DNA of 64,000 nucleotides, from positions 1-64,000 of the forward strand of contig JAWXUS010000001.1 of the NCBI GenBank assembly GCA_044426235.1. Direction: 5' to 3'. Positions 9,033 to 17,643 of the stretch are shown piece after piece. The DNA is from JAGHEK01 sp044426235 (GTDB lineage Bacteria > Bacillota > Clostridia > Peptostreptococcales > Peptostreptococcaceae). The notes under the pieces were generated by a model. It was not told where the DNA came from and searched no databases. It worked only from the letters and a program-made list of their open reading frames with translations. Made by a program: the position numbers and the translations under genes. Numbering within the stretch: the first letter of the stretch is position 1; every line of letters begins with the position of its first letter.

Positions 9033-9815
9033 TTAAACTATATCATATGTTACACATACAGGTTTATGTTCTCTTGAATCATTAATTATTTCTGCATCGA
9101 TATTAAATAGTTTCCTTAAATTTTCATTTGTCATAACTACTTCTGGAGAACCCTCACAAACTATTTCTCCCTTTTTAATCCCAACCATATTATCTGCAAA
9201 TCTTGCCGCATTATTTAATTCGTGTATTACCATAACTATAGTCGTATTATATTTTAGATTTATATCTTTTAATAATTTAAGTATTTCTAATTGGTGAGCT
9301 AAATCTAAATAAGTTGTTGGTTCATCAAGAATTAATATATCTGTTTGTTGTGCTATTGCCATTGCAATCCAAGCCCTTTGCCTTTGTCCACCAGATAAAT
9401 CCTCAATTTTTCTATGTCTAAATTCTTCAATATGTGTAGACTTTAAAGCCCAAGTTATTATATCCCTATCATCATTAGTTTTTTTACCAAATCCTTTTTG
9501 GTGAGGAAATCTTCCATAAGCTATAAGTTCTTCAACTGTAAGTCCATTTGGTGCTTGAGGACTTTGAGGAAGTACTGCCATTACTTTTGCAATATCTTTC
9601 GCTTTTTGTTCCTTAATACTTTTATCATTTATAAAAATATCACCACTTTTCGATTTAATAATTCTTGCGATAGTTTTTAGTATAGTTGATTTTCCGCATC
9701 CATTAGATCCAATTATTGTAGTTATTTTTCCTTTTGGTATTTCTAAATTTAAATCTTTAACAATGTCTACATTATCATAAGATATATTTAAATTTTTAGT
9801 ACTTATACAATTCAT
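9033..9815 (-). CDS. Iron-siderophore-type ABC transporter ATPase (FecE/FepC-like)
   Basis: A 260-residue cytoplasmic ATPase that powers import through the two permeases encoded just upstream. Walker A is GSNGCGKST, the signature is LSGGQRQRAWIA, Walker B is ILILDEPTTYLD, and the H-loop is VIHELN. The PQSPQAPNGLTVEELIAYGRFPHQ Q-loop region is typical of the siderophore/heme/B12 subfamily. It begins 15 bases after the preceding permease gene and is last in a four-gene operon. The exact ligand (ferric siderophore, heme or cobalamin) is not readable. Confidence 0.93.
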   Translation of the reverse strand: MNCISTKNLNISYDNVDIVKDLNLEIPKGKITTIIGSNGCGKSTILKTIARIIKSKSGDIFINDKSIKEQKAKDIAKVMAVLPQSPQAPNGLTVEELIAYGRFPHQKGFGKKTNDDRDIITWALKSTHIEEFRHRKIEDLSGGQRQRAWIAMAIAQQTDILILDEPTTYLDLAHQLEILKLLKDINLKYNTTIVMVIHELNNAARFADNMVGIKKGEIVCEGSPEVVMTNENLRKLFNIDAEIINDSREHKPVCVTYDIV

Positions 9816-9830
9816 AAAATTCCCTCCTTA

Positions 9831-10835
9831 TTATTTTTTTAGTAATAGATATAAAAAATATGGTACTCCAATTATTGAAACGACAATTCCAATTGGAAGT
9901 TCCATTGGAGATATAATATTTCTAGCTATTGTATCTGATATTAAAAGTATCGTACTTCCAACTAATGCACAAATAGGAAGTAATCTTTTATGATTCGGGC
10001 CAACTAATTGTCTTGCAATGTGTGGCGATATCAGTCCTAAAAAGGTTATATTTCCAGCAACTGAAGTCGATATACCCGCTAAAACAACTGCAACAAATAT
10101 TAATTTACGTCTTTCACTCTCAACCTCAACTCCAAATCCTGTTGAAATTTCGTCCCCTAAATTTAATACATCTAAATATCTTGATTTGTAATATGTAATA
10201 AATGAAAAAATTAATATAAAAGGTAGTACTGCATAAACGTAATTCCAATTAGTTCCCCATATACTTCCAGATATCCAGTTCATTACTCTATTAAATTCTT
10301 GAGTTGAAAATCTAAGTTGAAATATTGTTAGTATTGAAGTGAAAAATATATTGATTCCAATACCTATTAAAAGTAGTCTAGAAGGATTTATACCGTTCTT
10401 ATATGATAGAGAGTAAACTAAAAATGTACCAAATAATGCACCAATTAACGAAACTATAGGCATTGTAAAAATTGTTGTGTTACTTACTCCATCATAGACA
10501 TTTCCATTCATAAAATATATATATACAACAACAAAAAGTGCAGCTCCAGAATTTATTCCTAAAATACCCGCATCGGCTAAATCATTTTTTGTTACTGCTT
10601 GAAGTATTGCACCAGATAATGCAAGTGCACAACCTACTAATATAGCTAAAATAATCCTTGGTAGTCTAAGGCTAAATATTGCAATATTATGACTTTTGCT
10701 ACCTTGTCCAAAAAGTGTTTTTATAATGTCTACTGTTGATATTGAAAGTGATCCAGTATTTATACTAATTACAAAGGTTAAAGATATTAAACCAATTAAT
10801 GATAATAAAATTAATGTATACTTTTTATTTTTCAT
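9831..10835 (-). CDS. FecCD-family ABC permease (second subunit)
   Basis: A 334-residue integral membrane permease of the BtuC/FecCD family, with many hydrophobic segments. Family landmarks are LRLPRIILAILVGCALALSG near the N terminus, NDLADAGILGINSGA, and the late LGLISPHIARQLVGPNHKRLLP coupling region that contacts the ATPase. It shares one base with the upstream permease gene (10835), so the two are coupled. Together they form the heterodimeric channel of the importer. Confidence 0.92.
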   Translation of the reverse strand: MKNKKYTLILLSLIGLISLTFVISINTGSLSISTVDIIKTLFGQGSKSHNIAIFSLRLPRIILAILVGCALALSGAILQAVTKNDLADAGILGINSGAALFVVVYIYFMNGNVYDGVSNTTIFTMPIVSLIGALFGTFLVYSLSYKNGINPSRLLLIGIGINIFFTSILTIFQLRFSTQEFNRVMNWISGSIWGTNWNYVYAVLPFILIFSFITYYKSRYLDVLNLGDEISTGFGVEVESERRKLIFVAVVLAGISTSVAGNITFLGLISPHIARQLVGPNHKRLLPICALVGSTILLISDTIARNIISPMELPIGIVVSIIGVPYFLYLLLKK

Positions 10836-11842
10836 TATATCCTCTCCTTTCTAACTAAATAAATAAATATAGGTACACCAATTAGTGCAGTTAATGATCC
10901 AATTGGAGTTTCATATGGTGGATTTATTATTCTTGATAAAATATCACTATATACTAAAAGTGTTGAACCAAATAACATTGAAGTTGGAATTATATACCTA
11001 TAATCTGCACCAACAACTGCTTTTGCTATTTGTGGAATTATAAGTCCAACAAAAACTATATTTCCTGCAACAGATACTGCAGTTCCAGTAAGTAAAACTA
11101 CAAGTATTATACTTAAAAACTTTACCTTTTCAACATTTTCACCAAGTCCAATTGCAACTTCTTCACCTAAACTTAAAATAGTGATTTTTGGCGACATAAA
11201 AATTGATAATAAAAATCCAATTCCACCAACAATAAATAGCATACGTACACTTTCCCAACTAGACCCAACAAGTCCACCAGATATCCAAAAACTAAGTTTT
11301 TGAGATAAATTAAAATACATTGAAATTGCCATAGCTAGAGATATTAATAAAGTACCAATCGCAGTTCCTGCAAGGGCAAGTTTTATTGGATCTACTTTTC
11401 TTGAAACGCGACTACTCATAAAATATACAAGTACTCCACTTATACTTGCTCCAACGAATGCAAATACCATTAACCAAAAACTATTAATAACTAAACTTGG
11501 ATATGTTTGTTGAATAACGAATGCTACTGCAATCATAAATGTTGCACCTTGAGTAATACCCATAATTGAAGGTTCTGCTATTGGATTTCTTGTAATTCCT
11601 TGCATAATAGCTCCACCTACTCCTAAATATCCTCCAACTAATACTGCACATAAAACTCTTGGCATTCTAACATCTAAAATAATTTTATGCTCTATAGTTA
11701 AATCCTTAATAAATAAACTATCTAAAATAGTCTTAACATCTATATCTTTTGCACCAATAGAAATTGAGGCAAATGCACCTATTAAAAGTAAAACTGTGCA
11801 AATAAATATTAATAATAAGGATAAATTTTTCTTATTTTTCAT
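10835..11842 (-). CDS. FecCD-family ABC permease (first subunit)
   Basis: A 335-residue BtuC/FecCD permease paralogous to its neighbour. It shows DVRMPRVLCAVLVGGYLGVGG, RNPIAEPSIMGITQGA, and VFVGLIIPQIAKAVVGADYRYIIP, the last being the ATPase-contacting segment. It follows the binding-protein gene by 57 bases, in which a strong hairpin lies (11859-11890). AAGGAG sits just ahead of the ATG. Confidence 0.92.
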   Translation of the reverse strand: MKNKKNLSLLLIFICTVLLLIGAFASISIGAKDIDVKTILDSLFIKDLTIEHKIILDVRMPRVLCAVLVGGYLGVGGAIMQGITRNPIAEPSIMGITQGATFMIAVAFVIQQTYPSLVINSFWLMVFAFVGASISGVLVYFMSSRVSRKVDPIKLALAGTAIGTLLISLAMAISMYFNLSQKLSFWISGGLVGSSWESVRMLFIVGGIGFLLSIFMSPKITILSLGEEVAIGLGENVEKVKFLSIILVVLLTGTAVSVAGNIVFVGLIIPQIAKAVVGADYRYIIPTSMLFGSTLLVYSDILSRIINPPYETPIGSLTALIGVPIFIYLVRKERI

Positions 11843-11858
11843 AAGTACTCCTTAAATT

Positions 11859-11890
11859 AAATGGTAGGTGATTAAAATCACCTACCATTT
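11859..11890 (-). promoter_or_regulatory. Intercistronic hairpin between binding protein and permeases
   Basis: The arms 11859-11873 and 11876-11890 are perfect 15-base complements with a very short loop. On the minus strand no clear T tract follows (ATTTAATTTAAGG), so full termination is doubtful. A stabilising or partial-termination element that gives more binding protein than permease is the likely role. Confidence 0.6.
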
Positions 11891-11899
11891 TTTATTAAC

Positions 11900-12853
11900 C
11901 TATTTTAAAATAGTATTTTTTAATTCTTCAAGTAATAATTGTCTTCCGATTGGATTATACGCTTGAGTAAAGTATGGACTTGCATCTAATATAATTAAGT
12001 TTCCTTCTTGTACAGCTCTCATTTCATTAAACACTGAATTATTTTCTAAATCAGCTTTATCAGATTCTGTAGCTATAACCATTAAATAATCTGCATCAAT
12101 TTCTGCTAAACCTTCGACACTAACTGTTGGAAGAGTTATATCATCTTGTGCTGGCATATTTTCAGGTTGTGGTAAGTTCATATCATCTTTTAATACTGTA
12201 CCAATTCCACCTTCACTAAATACCATAAATTGCCCTTGAGATGCTAAAACTATTAAATAACTCTTATCTTCTCCATTAACTTCTTTAATTTCGTTCCCAA
12301 CTTTTTCTGCACTTTCATAGTAATTAGTTAACCACTCATTAATTAAGTCTTCTTCTTCAAATAAAGTAGCAACATCTAACATTTTTTGTTCCCAATCATT
12401 AGATTGATCTTCTAACATAACTGTTGGTGCCATTTCAGTTAATTGATCATATATTTTTTCTTGTCTTGGTGCCATAATTATTAAATCTGGATCAAGTGAA
12501 AGTATTGCCTCCATATCCATAGTATCAAGCATTGAATGTCCAACTATTGTAGACCCTCCAAGTGTATCACTCATATAAGATGTTACTTTGTCTGTTTCAT
12601 AAGAATCAACATTTGCCGTACCTTCTGGAGTTAGTCCAATTAATATTAATTCTTCACTACTTCCTGATATATCAACTACTCTTTGTGGATTTGTTGGTAT
12701 TTCCACTTCACCTTTTACTGACTGTACTATTCTAGTTTCACTACTAGTTTGTTCATTATTATCTGTCACTTCATTGTTTGAACTACATCCAACTACACCA
12801 AGTAATGTAGTTACTGTTAATCCTAATAAAGATAATTTCTTTAATATTTTCAT
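11900..12853 (-). CDS. Iron-siderophore-type substrate-binding lipoprotein
   Basis: A 317-residue extracellular solute-binding protein of the ABC importer. The N terminus is a lipoprotein signal (hydrophobic LSLLGLTVTTLLGVV, then lipobox VVGC with Cys23), after which it is Asn/Glu-rich. The mature part has the class III binding-protein pattern: PQRVVDISGSSEELILIGLTPEG, DLIIMAPRQEKIYDQL, and the C-terminal NPIGRQLLLEELKN. It is the first gene of the operon. The ribosome site is weak (AACGGAT) and I see no convincing Fur box upstream. Confidence 0.9.
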   Translation of the reverse strand: MKILKKLSLLGLTVTTLLGVVGCSSNNEVTDNNEQTSSETRIVQSVKGEVEIPTNPQRVVDISGSSEELILIGLTPEGTANVDSYETDKVTSYMSDTLGGSTIVGHSMLDTMDMEAILSLDPDLIIMAPRQEKIYDQLTEMAPTVMLEDQSNDWEQKMLDVATLFEEEDLINEWLTNYYESAEKVGNEIKEVNGEDKSYLIVLASQGQFMVFSEGGIGTVLKDDMNLPQPENMPAQDDITLPTVSVEGLAEIDADYLMVIATESDKADLENNSVFNEMRAVQEGNLIILDASPYFTQAYNPIGRQLLLEELKNTILK

Positions 12854-12959
12854 ATTAATCCGTTACTAAAACTCTATAAATAGTTATAAAAAAGTTAAAA
12901 ACTATATAAAATTTGTCTTATTAATGATTCACTATACCTGATTTTGCAAAAAGCTACTT

Positions 12960-13035
12960 TCATTTGTTATAGTACTCCACAGTCGTAAATTCGGATGTAA
13001 CGAATCCTACATATTAGTATTATCTTTTTGATGAT
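12960..13035 (-). other. Probable IS605-type right end or omega-RNA remnant
   Basis: Just beyond the tnpB remnant's stop, the minus strand reads GGATTCGTTACATCCGAATT followed by TACGACTGTGGAGTAC. TnpB elements normally carry their guide (omega) RNA scaffold and right end at this place. The short repeat GGATTCG/CGAATT could fold. This is positional inference; the matching left end was not found. Confidence 0.35.
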
Positions 13036-13950
13036 TTATACTAATTTATATTTAGAAAGATTAATACTTGCATTTAAGTCTCTATCAATAATTAAACCAC
13101 AATCACAGATATATTTTCTATCTGATAGTTTTAGGTTTTTATTAATAGTTCCACAATTACTACAAGTTTTTGATGGAAGGAAAAATGTATTTGCTACAAT
13201 AAGCTTAAACCATCTAAATTTACATTTATATTCAAGAAGTCTTCTAAATTCATGAAATCCTTGTTTTGATATTGCTTTTGATAAATGTCTATTTTTCATC
13301 ATATTTAGAAACTTTTAAATCTTCTATAACTATTCTATATGGCTTGATTTTCACTATACTTGTAGTAGTTTGATGAAGATAATTTTGTCTAATATTTGCT
13401 AATCTTTTATGGATATGCTTTATCCTTTTTTCTAATTTTATAATATTTTTAGTTTTAGTAAACTCCTTTCTTTTTTTATTTTTTTCATATTTTCTTGAAA
13501 CTTATATTTGCATTCTTTTAAGCTTTTTTCTGTAGATTTAACTGTTCTAATTTTGTTTATATTTTTATAAACCATTCCATTTGAACATATAGCTAAATCT
13601 TTTAAACCTAAATCTATTCCTAAAGACTCGTTTGTTAACTTTTATTTTACTTCATTAACTTCAATCTCAACAGATAAATACCAATATTTATTATCATAAC
13701 TCATCCTTGGATTTGTATATTTAATATCTGTCGGTATTTATTCGTTAGTTTTAACCCAGCCTATCTTTTCAAGTAAAACTATTTTACCTTCTTTAACTTT
13801 TTTTGATAAAATCATATTTTATTAACTCCTGTATATTTTTCTTATACTATTTAGTAATACTTAATCTTATCAATTCTTGACTTAATTATGAAGCAACTAG
13901 ATTAAATTTTACTGTTTTATAACTTTTAACTAACAGTTACTAACCTCCTT
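13036..13950 (-). pseudogene. Decayed IS605-type TnpB (OrfB) gene
   Basis: Pieces of TnpB, an RNA-guided RuvC nuclease encoded by IS605-type elements, lie in order on the minus strand in different frames with internal stops. ESLGIDLGLKDLAICSNG (RuvC-I) is near 13570-13650, RIVIEDLKV (RuvC-II) near 13320-13350, and the zinc ribbon CSNCG...ICDCG plus DRDLNASINL (RuvC-III) at 13040-13180. Only the last 88 residues (13036-13302) remain as one open frame. The N-terminal part is mostly deleted; a ribosome site AAGGAGG and a KSYKTVKF-like start may be its relic near 13890-13960. No TnpA is present. Confidence 0.75.
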
Positions 13951-13959
13951 AATTTTGAT

Positions 13960-14177
13960 AATTATGTAATATTAGCTATCAATATATCATAGTTATCAAA
14001 TAAAGTCTAGCATTTTATTATAAATTAAATTGTCAATTTTAATATATGTAATTATAATGAAATATATTGTCGTTTTTTAAATTTTAGCTTGATTAAAAAT
14101 TCTTCTACTTATATATATAATAATTAATTTAATTGCTTAATTTTATTTAAACTATATACTTTAAAGGGATTATATAT
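13960..14177. other. Intergenic stretch without recognised features
   Basis: These AT-rich bases separate the TnpB remnant from the amidohydrolase control region. I see no open frame with a ribosome site, no RNA gene and no strong hairpin. Confidence 0.5.
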
Positions 14178-14203
14178 TACTATTTAGTTAGTACTAAATA
14201 GTA
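14178..14203 (+). promoter_or_regulatory. Perfect palindrome ahead of the M20 gene (operator candidate)
   Basis: TACTATTTAGT (14178-14188) and ACTAAATAGTA (14193-14203) are perfect 11-base inverted copies separated by TAGT. They touch the ribosome site AGAAAGGAG. A lone copy of the same half-site TACTATTTAGT occurs at 13845-13855. A dimeric repressor site is likely, but the regulator is unknown. Confidence 0.5.
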
Positions 14204-14213
14204 AGAAAGGAGT

Positions 14214-14261
14214 ATGCCAAAATATCATAAATCATCTGTATTATATAATGGCAAAAAATAA
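14214..14261 (+). CDS. Possible 15-codon leader peptide overlapping the M20 start
   Basis: The strong ribosome site AAAGGAG (near 14205-14212) lies almost directly against this ATG rather than near the 14248 start of the amidohydrolase. The frame encodes MPKYHKSSVLYNGKK and stops at 14261, overlapping the first codons of the main gene in another frame. It may couple translation to the main gene, or mark a start-region frameshift. There is no protein-level support. Confidence 0.3.
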   Translation: MPKYHKSSVLYNGKK

Positions 14262-15420
14262 AATGATTAAACAAAAAATTGAAGAAATAAACGAATGGTT
14301 AATAAATGTTCGTCGTGATATTCATTCTACTCCAGAGCCTGGGCTTGAAGAATTTATTACTAAATCAAAAATTGAGAACTATTTAAAAGAAATGAATGTT
14401 AATTATAAAACGTTTAAAAATCATACTGGAATAGTTGCTTTTATTGACAACAATAAAGATAAAACTATTGCAATTAGATCAGATATTGATGCTCTTCCAA
14501 TTCTTGAGAAAAATGATACACCATATAAATCAAAACATGAAGGTTTCATGCATGCTTGTGGACACGATGCTCACACTGCTATTTTACTTGGTACTATAAA
14601 CATACTTAAAAATTTAGAACTTGATTGTAATTTAAAGTTTTTCTTCCAACCTGCCGAAGAAACCACAGGAGGGGCAACTCTTTTAATAAAAGATAATTGT
14701 ATGGAAAATGTTGATTATATTATCGGTCTTCACGTTGATCCAAATTTAGAAGTTGGAACTGTTGAACTAAAATATGATACTTTAAATGCATCCACAGATG
14801 ATGTTGAAATAAAAATTAAAGGACAAAAATGTCATGGTGCATATCCTCACCAAGGAAATGATGCTATTTTATCCTCAGCTCACGTAATAACTAGCCTTCA
14901 ATCAATAATTAGTAGAAATATAAACCCTACAAATTCGGCCGTTTTAAGTCTTTGTATGATAAATGGTGGACTTCAAGAAAATATAATTTGTGATGATGTT
15001 TTAATTTCTGGAACCCTTAGAACTCTTGATGAAGAAACTAGAAATTTGACTAAAGAAAAAATTGTTCAAATATCTAAAAATGTTTGTAATGCTTTTTCTT
15101 GTGATGCAGAAGTAGTTTTTCATAAAGGGTATGATGCTTTAATTAATAACAATGAGATTATTGATATTTTAAAAGAAAACTTTATTCAAACTTTTGGAGA
15201 TGAAAATGTTCTAATTAGAAAACACCCAACACTTGGTGCAGAAGATTTTTCTTTCTTCTTAAATGAATGTATGGGAGCATTTTATCATATAGGTTGTAAA
15301 AATGAAGAAAAAAATATAACTTCACCACTTCACACAGATACTTTTGACATTGATGAAGACTGTTTAAAGGTTGGAGTATTATCTCAAGTAAGTAGTGTTT
15401 TAAGACTTATGAAAGGCTAA
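14248..15420 (+). CDS. M20-family amidohydrolase (N-acyl amino acid deacylase type)
   Basis: A 390-residue metallo-amidohydrolase of the M20D group, which includes hippurate hydrolases, IAA-amino acid hydrolases and N-acetyl-diaminopimelate deacetylase. Metal ligands sit in HACGHDAHTA, FFQPAEETTGG and GLHVDPN, with the last in HPTLGAEDFSF. An internal dimerisation domain spans roughly residues 180-290. The best ribosome site is about 35 bases upstream and serves a short overlapping frame, so expression may be coupled. It lies directly upstream of proB-proA on the same strand but is separated from them by a terminator. The substrate cannot be named. Confidence 0.88.
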   Translation: MAKNKMIKQKIEEINEWLINVRRDIHSTPEPGLEEFITKSKIENYLKEMNVNYKTFKNHTGIVAFIDNNKDKTIAIRSDIDALPILEKNDTPYKSKHEGFMHACGHDAHTAILLGTINILKNLELDCNLKFFFQPAEETTGGATLLIKDNCMENVDYIIGLHVDPNLEVGTVELKYDTLNASTDDVEIKIKGQKCHGAYPHQGNDAILSSAHVITSLQSIISRNINPTNSAVLSLCMINGGLQENIICDDVLISGTLRTLDEETRNLTKEKIVQISKNVCNAFSCDAEVVFHKGYDALINNNEIIDILKENFIQTFGDENVLIRKHPTLGAEDFSFFLNECMGAFYHIGCKNEEKNITSPLHTDTFDIDEDCLKVGVLSQVSSVLRLMKG

Positions 15421-15440
15421 AATTTTTTAGCCTTTTTATT
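15412..15440 (+). terminator. Terminator of the M20 gene
   Basis: AAAGGCTAA (15412-15420) pairs with TTAGCCTTT (15427-15435), followed by TTATTTT. The stem includes the stop codon. Confidence 0.8.
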
Positions 15441-15524
15441 TTACATAAATATTTAAATTACATATTGTAAAACTAATAATTAGTATTATATAATCAATAT
15501 ACTGTTAATTGAAAGGACATCGAT

Positions 15525-16325
15525 ATGAGAGAAAAAATCAAAAATTGTAGAAGAATAGTGGTAAAAATTGGAACTTCAACTCTGACTTATGAAAACGGAA
15601 ATTTAAATTTGAGTAGAATCGAAAAAATTACTCAAGTTTTATCAGACATATTAAATAGCGGTCGTGAAGTAGTACTTGTAACGTCTGGTGCAGTTGGTGT
15701 TGGTGCTAGTAAATTAAATTACAAAGAAAAACCAACTTCAGTTCGTGAAAAACAAGCCTGTGCATCTGTTGGACAAGCAATTCTTATGAACATATATTCA
15801 AAATTATTCGGAGAATTTGGATATTCAGTCGGTCAAATACTTCTTACTAAGGATATTTTAGATAACGAAATTAGAACTAAAAACGTTTCAAATACTTTTG
15901 AAACTCTAATTAATCAAAAAGTAATCCCAATAGTAAATGAAAATGATAGTATTTCAAGTGCTGAAATTGAAAATATACAAAGATTTGGAGATAATGATAA
16001 TTTAGCATCAATAGTTAGTACTCTTTGTTATGCCGATTTATTAATAATATTATCTGATATTGACGGATTTTATGATAAAAATCCTAAAAATAATCCTGAT
16101 GCAAAATTAATTGAAGAAGTTAAAGAAATAACTTTAGATATGGAAAAATCTGCAGAGGGTGCTGGTAGTGAATTTGGAACTGGTGGAATGGCAACAAAAA
16201 TTCAAGCTGCAAAAATTGCAACTTCAAATGGGTGCAATATGATTATTGCAAACGGTGAAAATTCACATTTAATAACTCAAATTTTAAATGGTGAAAATAT
16301 AGGTACACTTTTTGTGGCTAAATAA
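15525..16325 (+). CDS. proB: Glutamate 5-kinase
   Basis: Catalyses the first step of proline synthesis, phosphorylating glutamate. The amino-acid kinase fold shows VVKIGTSTLT, VLVTSGAVGVGASKL, IVNENDSIS, RFGDNDNLASIV and GTGGMATKIQAA. At 266 residues it ends after the kinase domain and lacks the C-terminal PUA domain of longer ProB proteins, a common form in Firmicutes. AAAGGACATCG precedes the ATG. proA follows after 14 bases, so the pair is one operon. Confidence 0.95.
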   Translation: MREKIKNCRRIVVKIGTSTLTYENGNLNLSRIEKITQVLSDILNSGREVVLVTSGAVGVGASKLNYKEKPTSVREKQACASVGQAILMNIYSKLFGEFGYSVGQILLTKDILDNEIRTKNVSNTFETLINQKVIPIVNENDSISSAEIENIQRFGDNDNLASIVSTLCYADLLIILSDIDGFYDKNPKNNPDAKLIEEVKEITLDMEKSAEGAGSEFGTGGMATKIQAAKIATSNGCNMIIANGENSHLITQILNGENIGTLFVAK

Positions 16326-16339
16326 TTTAAGAAGAAATT

Positions 16340-17584
16340 ATGAACGAATTAATTTTAAAAGGACAAAGTGCCAAAGAATATTCTTACACTTTATCTAATA
16401 TGTCGACAAGCGACAAAAATGATGCACTAAACGAAATGGCAAAAAGTTTAATTTCAAATATAGATAATATTATTGAAGTAAATAAACTTGATGTTTTAAA
16501 TGCAAGAGAAAAAAATACTAGTGAAGTTATGATTGATAGATTAATTCTTGATGAAAAAAGAATTAAAGCTATGAGTGATGGAATTATTAACGTCTCAAAA
16601 TTAAATGATCCAGTTGGATACGTTTCAAGTATCGAAACTAAACCTAACGGACTTCAAATCGGTAAAAAAAGAGTTCCACTTGGAGTTATTGGAATTATTT
16701 ATGAGGCAAGACCTAACGTAACTTCAGATGCCGCATCTCTTTGCTTAAAGTCTGGAAATGTTGCTATTCTTCGTGGTGGAAGTGATGCAATAAATTCAAA
16801 CAAAGCTATAATTAAGGCTTTAAAAGAAGGACTTAGTAAAAGTAATGTTTCACCTGATGCAATTCACTTAATTGAAGATACTTCAAGAGAAACTGCAACT
16901 AATATGATGAAATTAAACGATTATATAGACGTTTTAATTCCAAGAGGTGGAGTTAATTTAATAAAAACTATAGTTCAAAATGCAACGGTTCCAGTTATTG
17001 AAACTGGTACAGGAAATTGTCATATATACGTTGATGAAAATTGCGATATGACTATGGCTACAAACATAATAATCAATGCAAAAGTTAGTAGACCTTCAGT
17101 TTGTAATTCTCAAGAAAAACTTCTTGTAAATGAAAAAATTGCACACACTTTTATTCCTTTAATTATTCACGAACTTAGAAAAAATAAGGTTGAAATAGTT
17201 GGAGATGAAAAAGTTCTAAACTTCATAAATGATATTACACTTGCAACTGAAGAAGATTACTACAAAGAATATCTTGATTATAAAATATGTATTAAAATAG
17301 TTAAAGATTTAGACGATGCAATTTGTCATATAAATAAATATAGTTCTCACCATTCTGAAGCTATAATTACTAATGATTATAATTCATCTCAAATTTTCTT
17401 ACAAAAAGTAGATTCTGCTGCAGTTTATGTTAATGCATCAACTAGATTTACAGATGGAGAAGAATTTGGATTTGGTGCAGAAATTGGGATTAGTACTCAA
17501 AAACTTCATGCAAGAGGTCCAATGGGACTAAATGAATTAACAACTAATAAGTATATTATATTTGGAAATGGTCAAATAAGATAA
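16340..17584 (+). CDS. proA: Gamma-glutamyl phosphate reductase
   Basis: Reduces gamma-glutamyl phosphate to glutamate semialdehyde with NADPH, the second step of proline synthesis. The 414 residues match the family's length. Clear motifs are LGVIGIIYEARPNVTSDAA, ILRGGSDAINSN, VIETGTGNCHIYVD and the catalytic-Cys region SRPSVCNSQEKLLV, with FGFGAEIGISTQKLHARGP near the end. proC is not in the window. Confidence 0.96.
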   Translation: MNELILKGQSAKEYSYTLSNMSTSDKNDALNEMAKSLISNIDNIIEVNKLDVLNAREKNTSEVMIDRLILDEKRIKAMSDGIINVSKLNDPVGYVSSIETKPNGLQIGKKRVPLGVIGIIYEARPNVTSDAASLCLKSGNVAILRGGSDAINSNKAIIKALKEGLSKSNVSPDAIHLIEDTSRETATNMMKLNDYIDVLIPRGGVNLIKTIVQNATVPVIETGTGNCHIYVDENCDMTMATNIIINAKVSRPSVCNSQEKLLVNEKIAHTFIPLIIHELRKNKVEIVGDEKVLNFINDITLATEEDYYKEYLDYKICIKIVKDLDDAICHINKYSSHHSEAIITNDYNSSQIFLQKVDSAAVYVNASTRFTDGEEFGFGAEIGISTQKLHARGPMGLNELTTNKYIIFGNGQIR

Positions 17585-17622
17585 AAAAAACTGAAGTGAA
17601 TTTTCACTTCAGTTTTTTTGTT
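17584..17622 (+). terminator. Terminator after proA
   Basis: AAACTGAAGTGA pairs with TCACTTCAGTTT across a short loop, followed by a T tract on the plus strand and preceded by an A tract. It may also stop the convergent minus-strand gene at 17644. Confidence 0.85.
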
Positions 17623-17643
17623 TAAATATATATTTAAATTAGA

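Noticed and set aside
12854..12960. Fur box upstream of the iron-binding lipoprotein
   Set aside because: AATGATTCACT shows weak similarity at best; no 19-base palindrome near GATAATGATTATCATTATC was found.
13036..13302. Functional stand-alone zinc-ribbon protein
   Set aside because: The frame is the C-terminal part of TnpB, has no ribosome site of its own, and upstream TnpB motifs continue in other frames.
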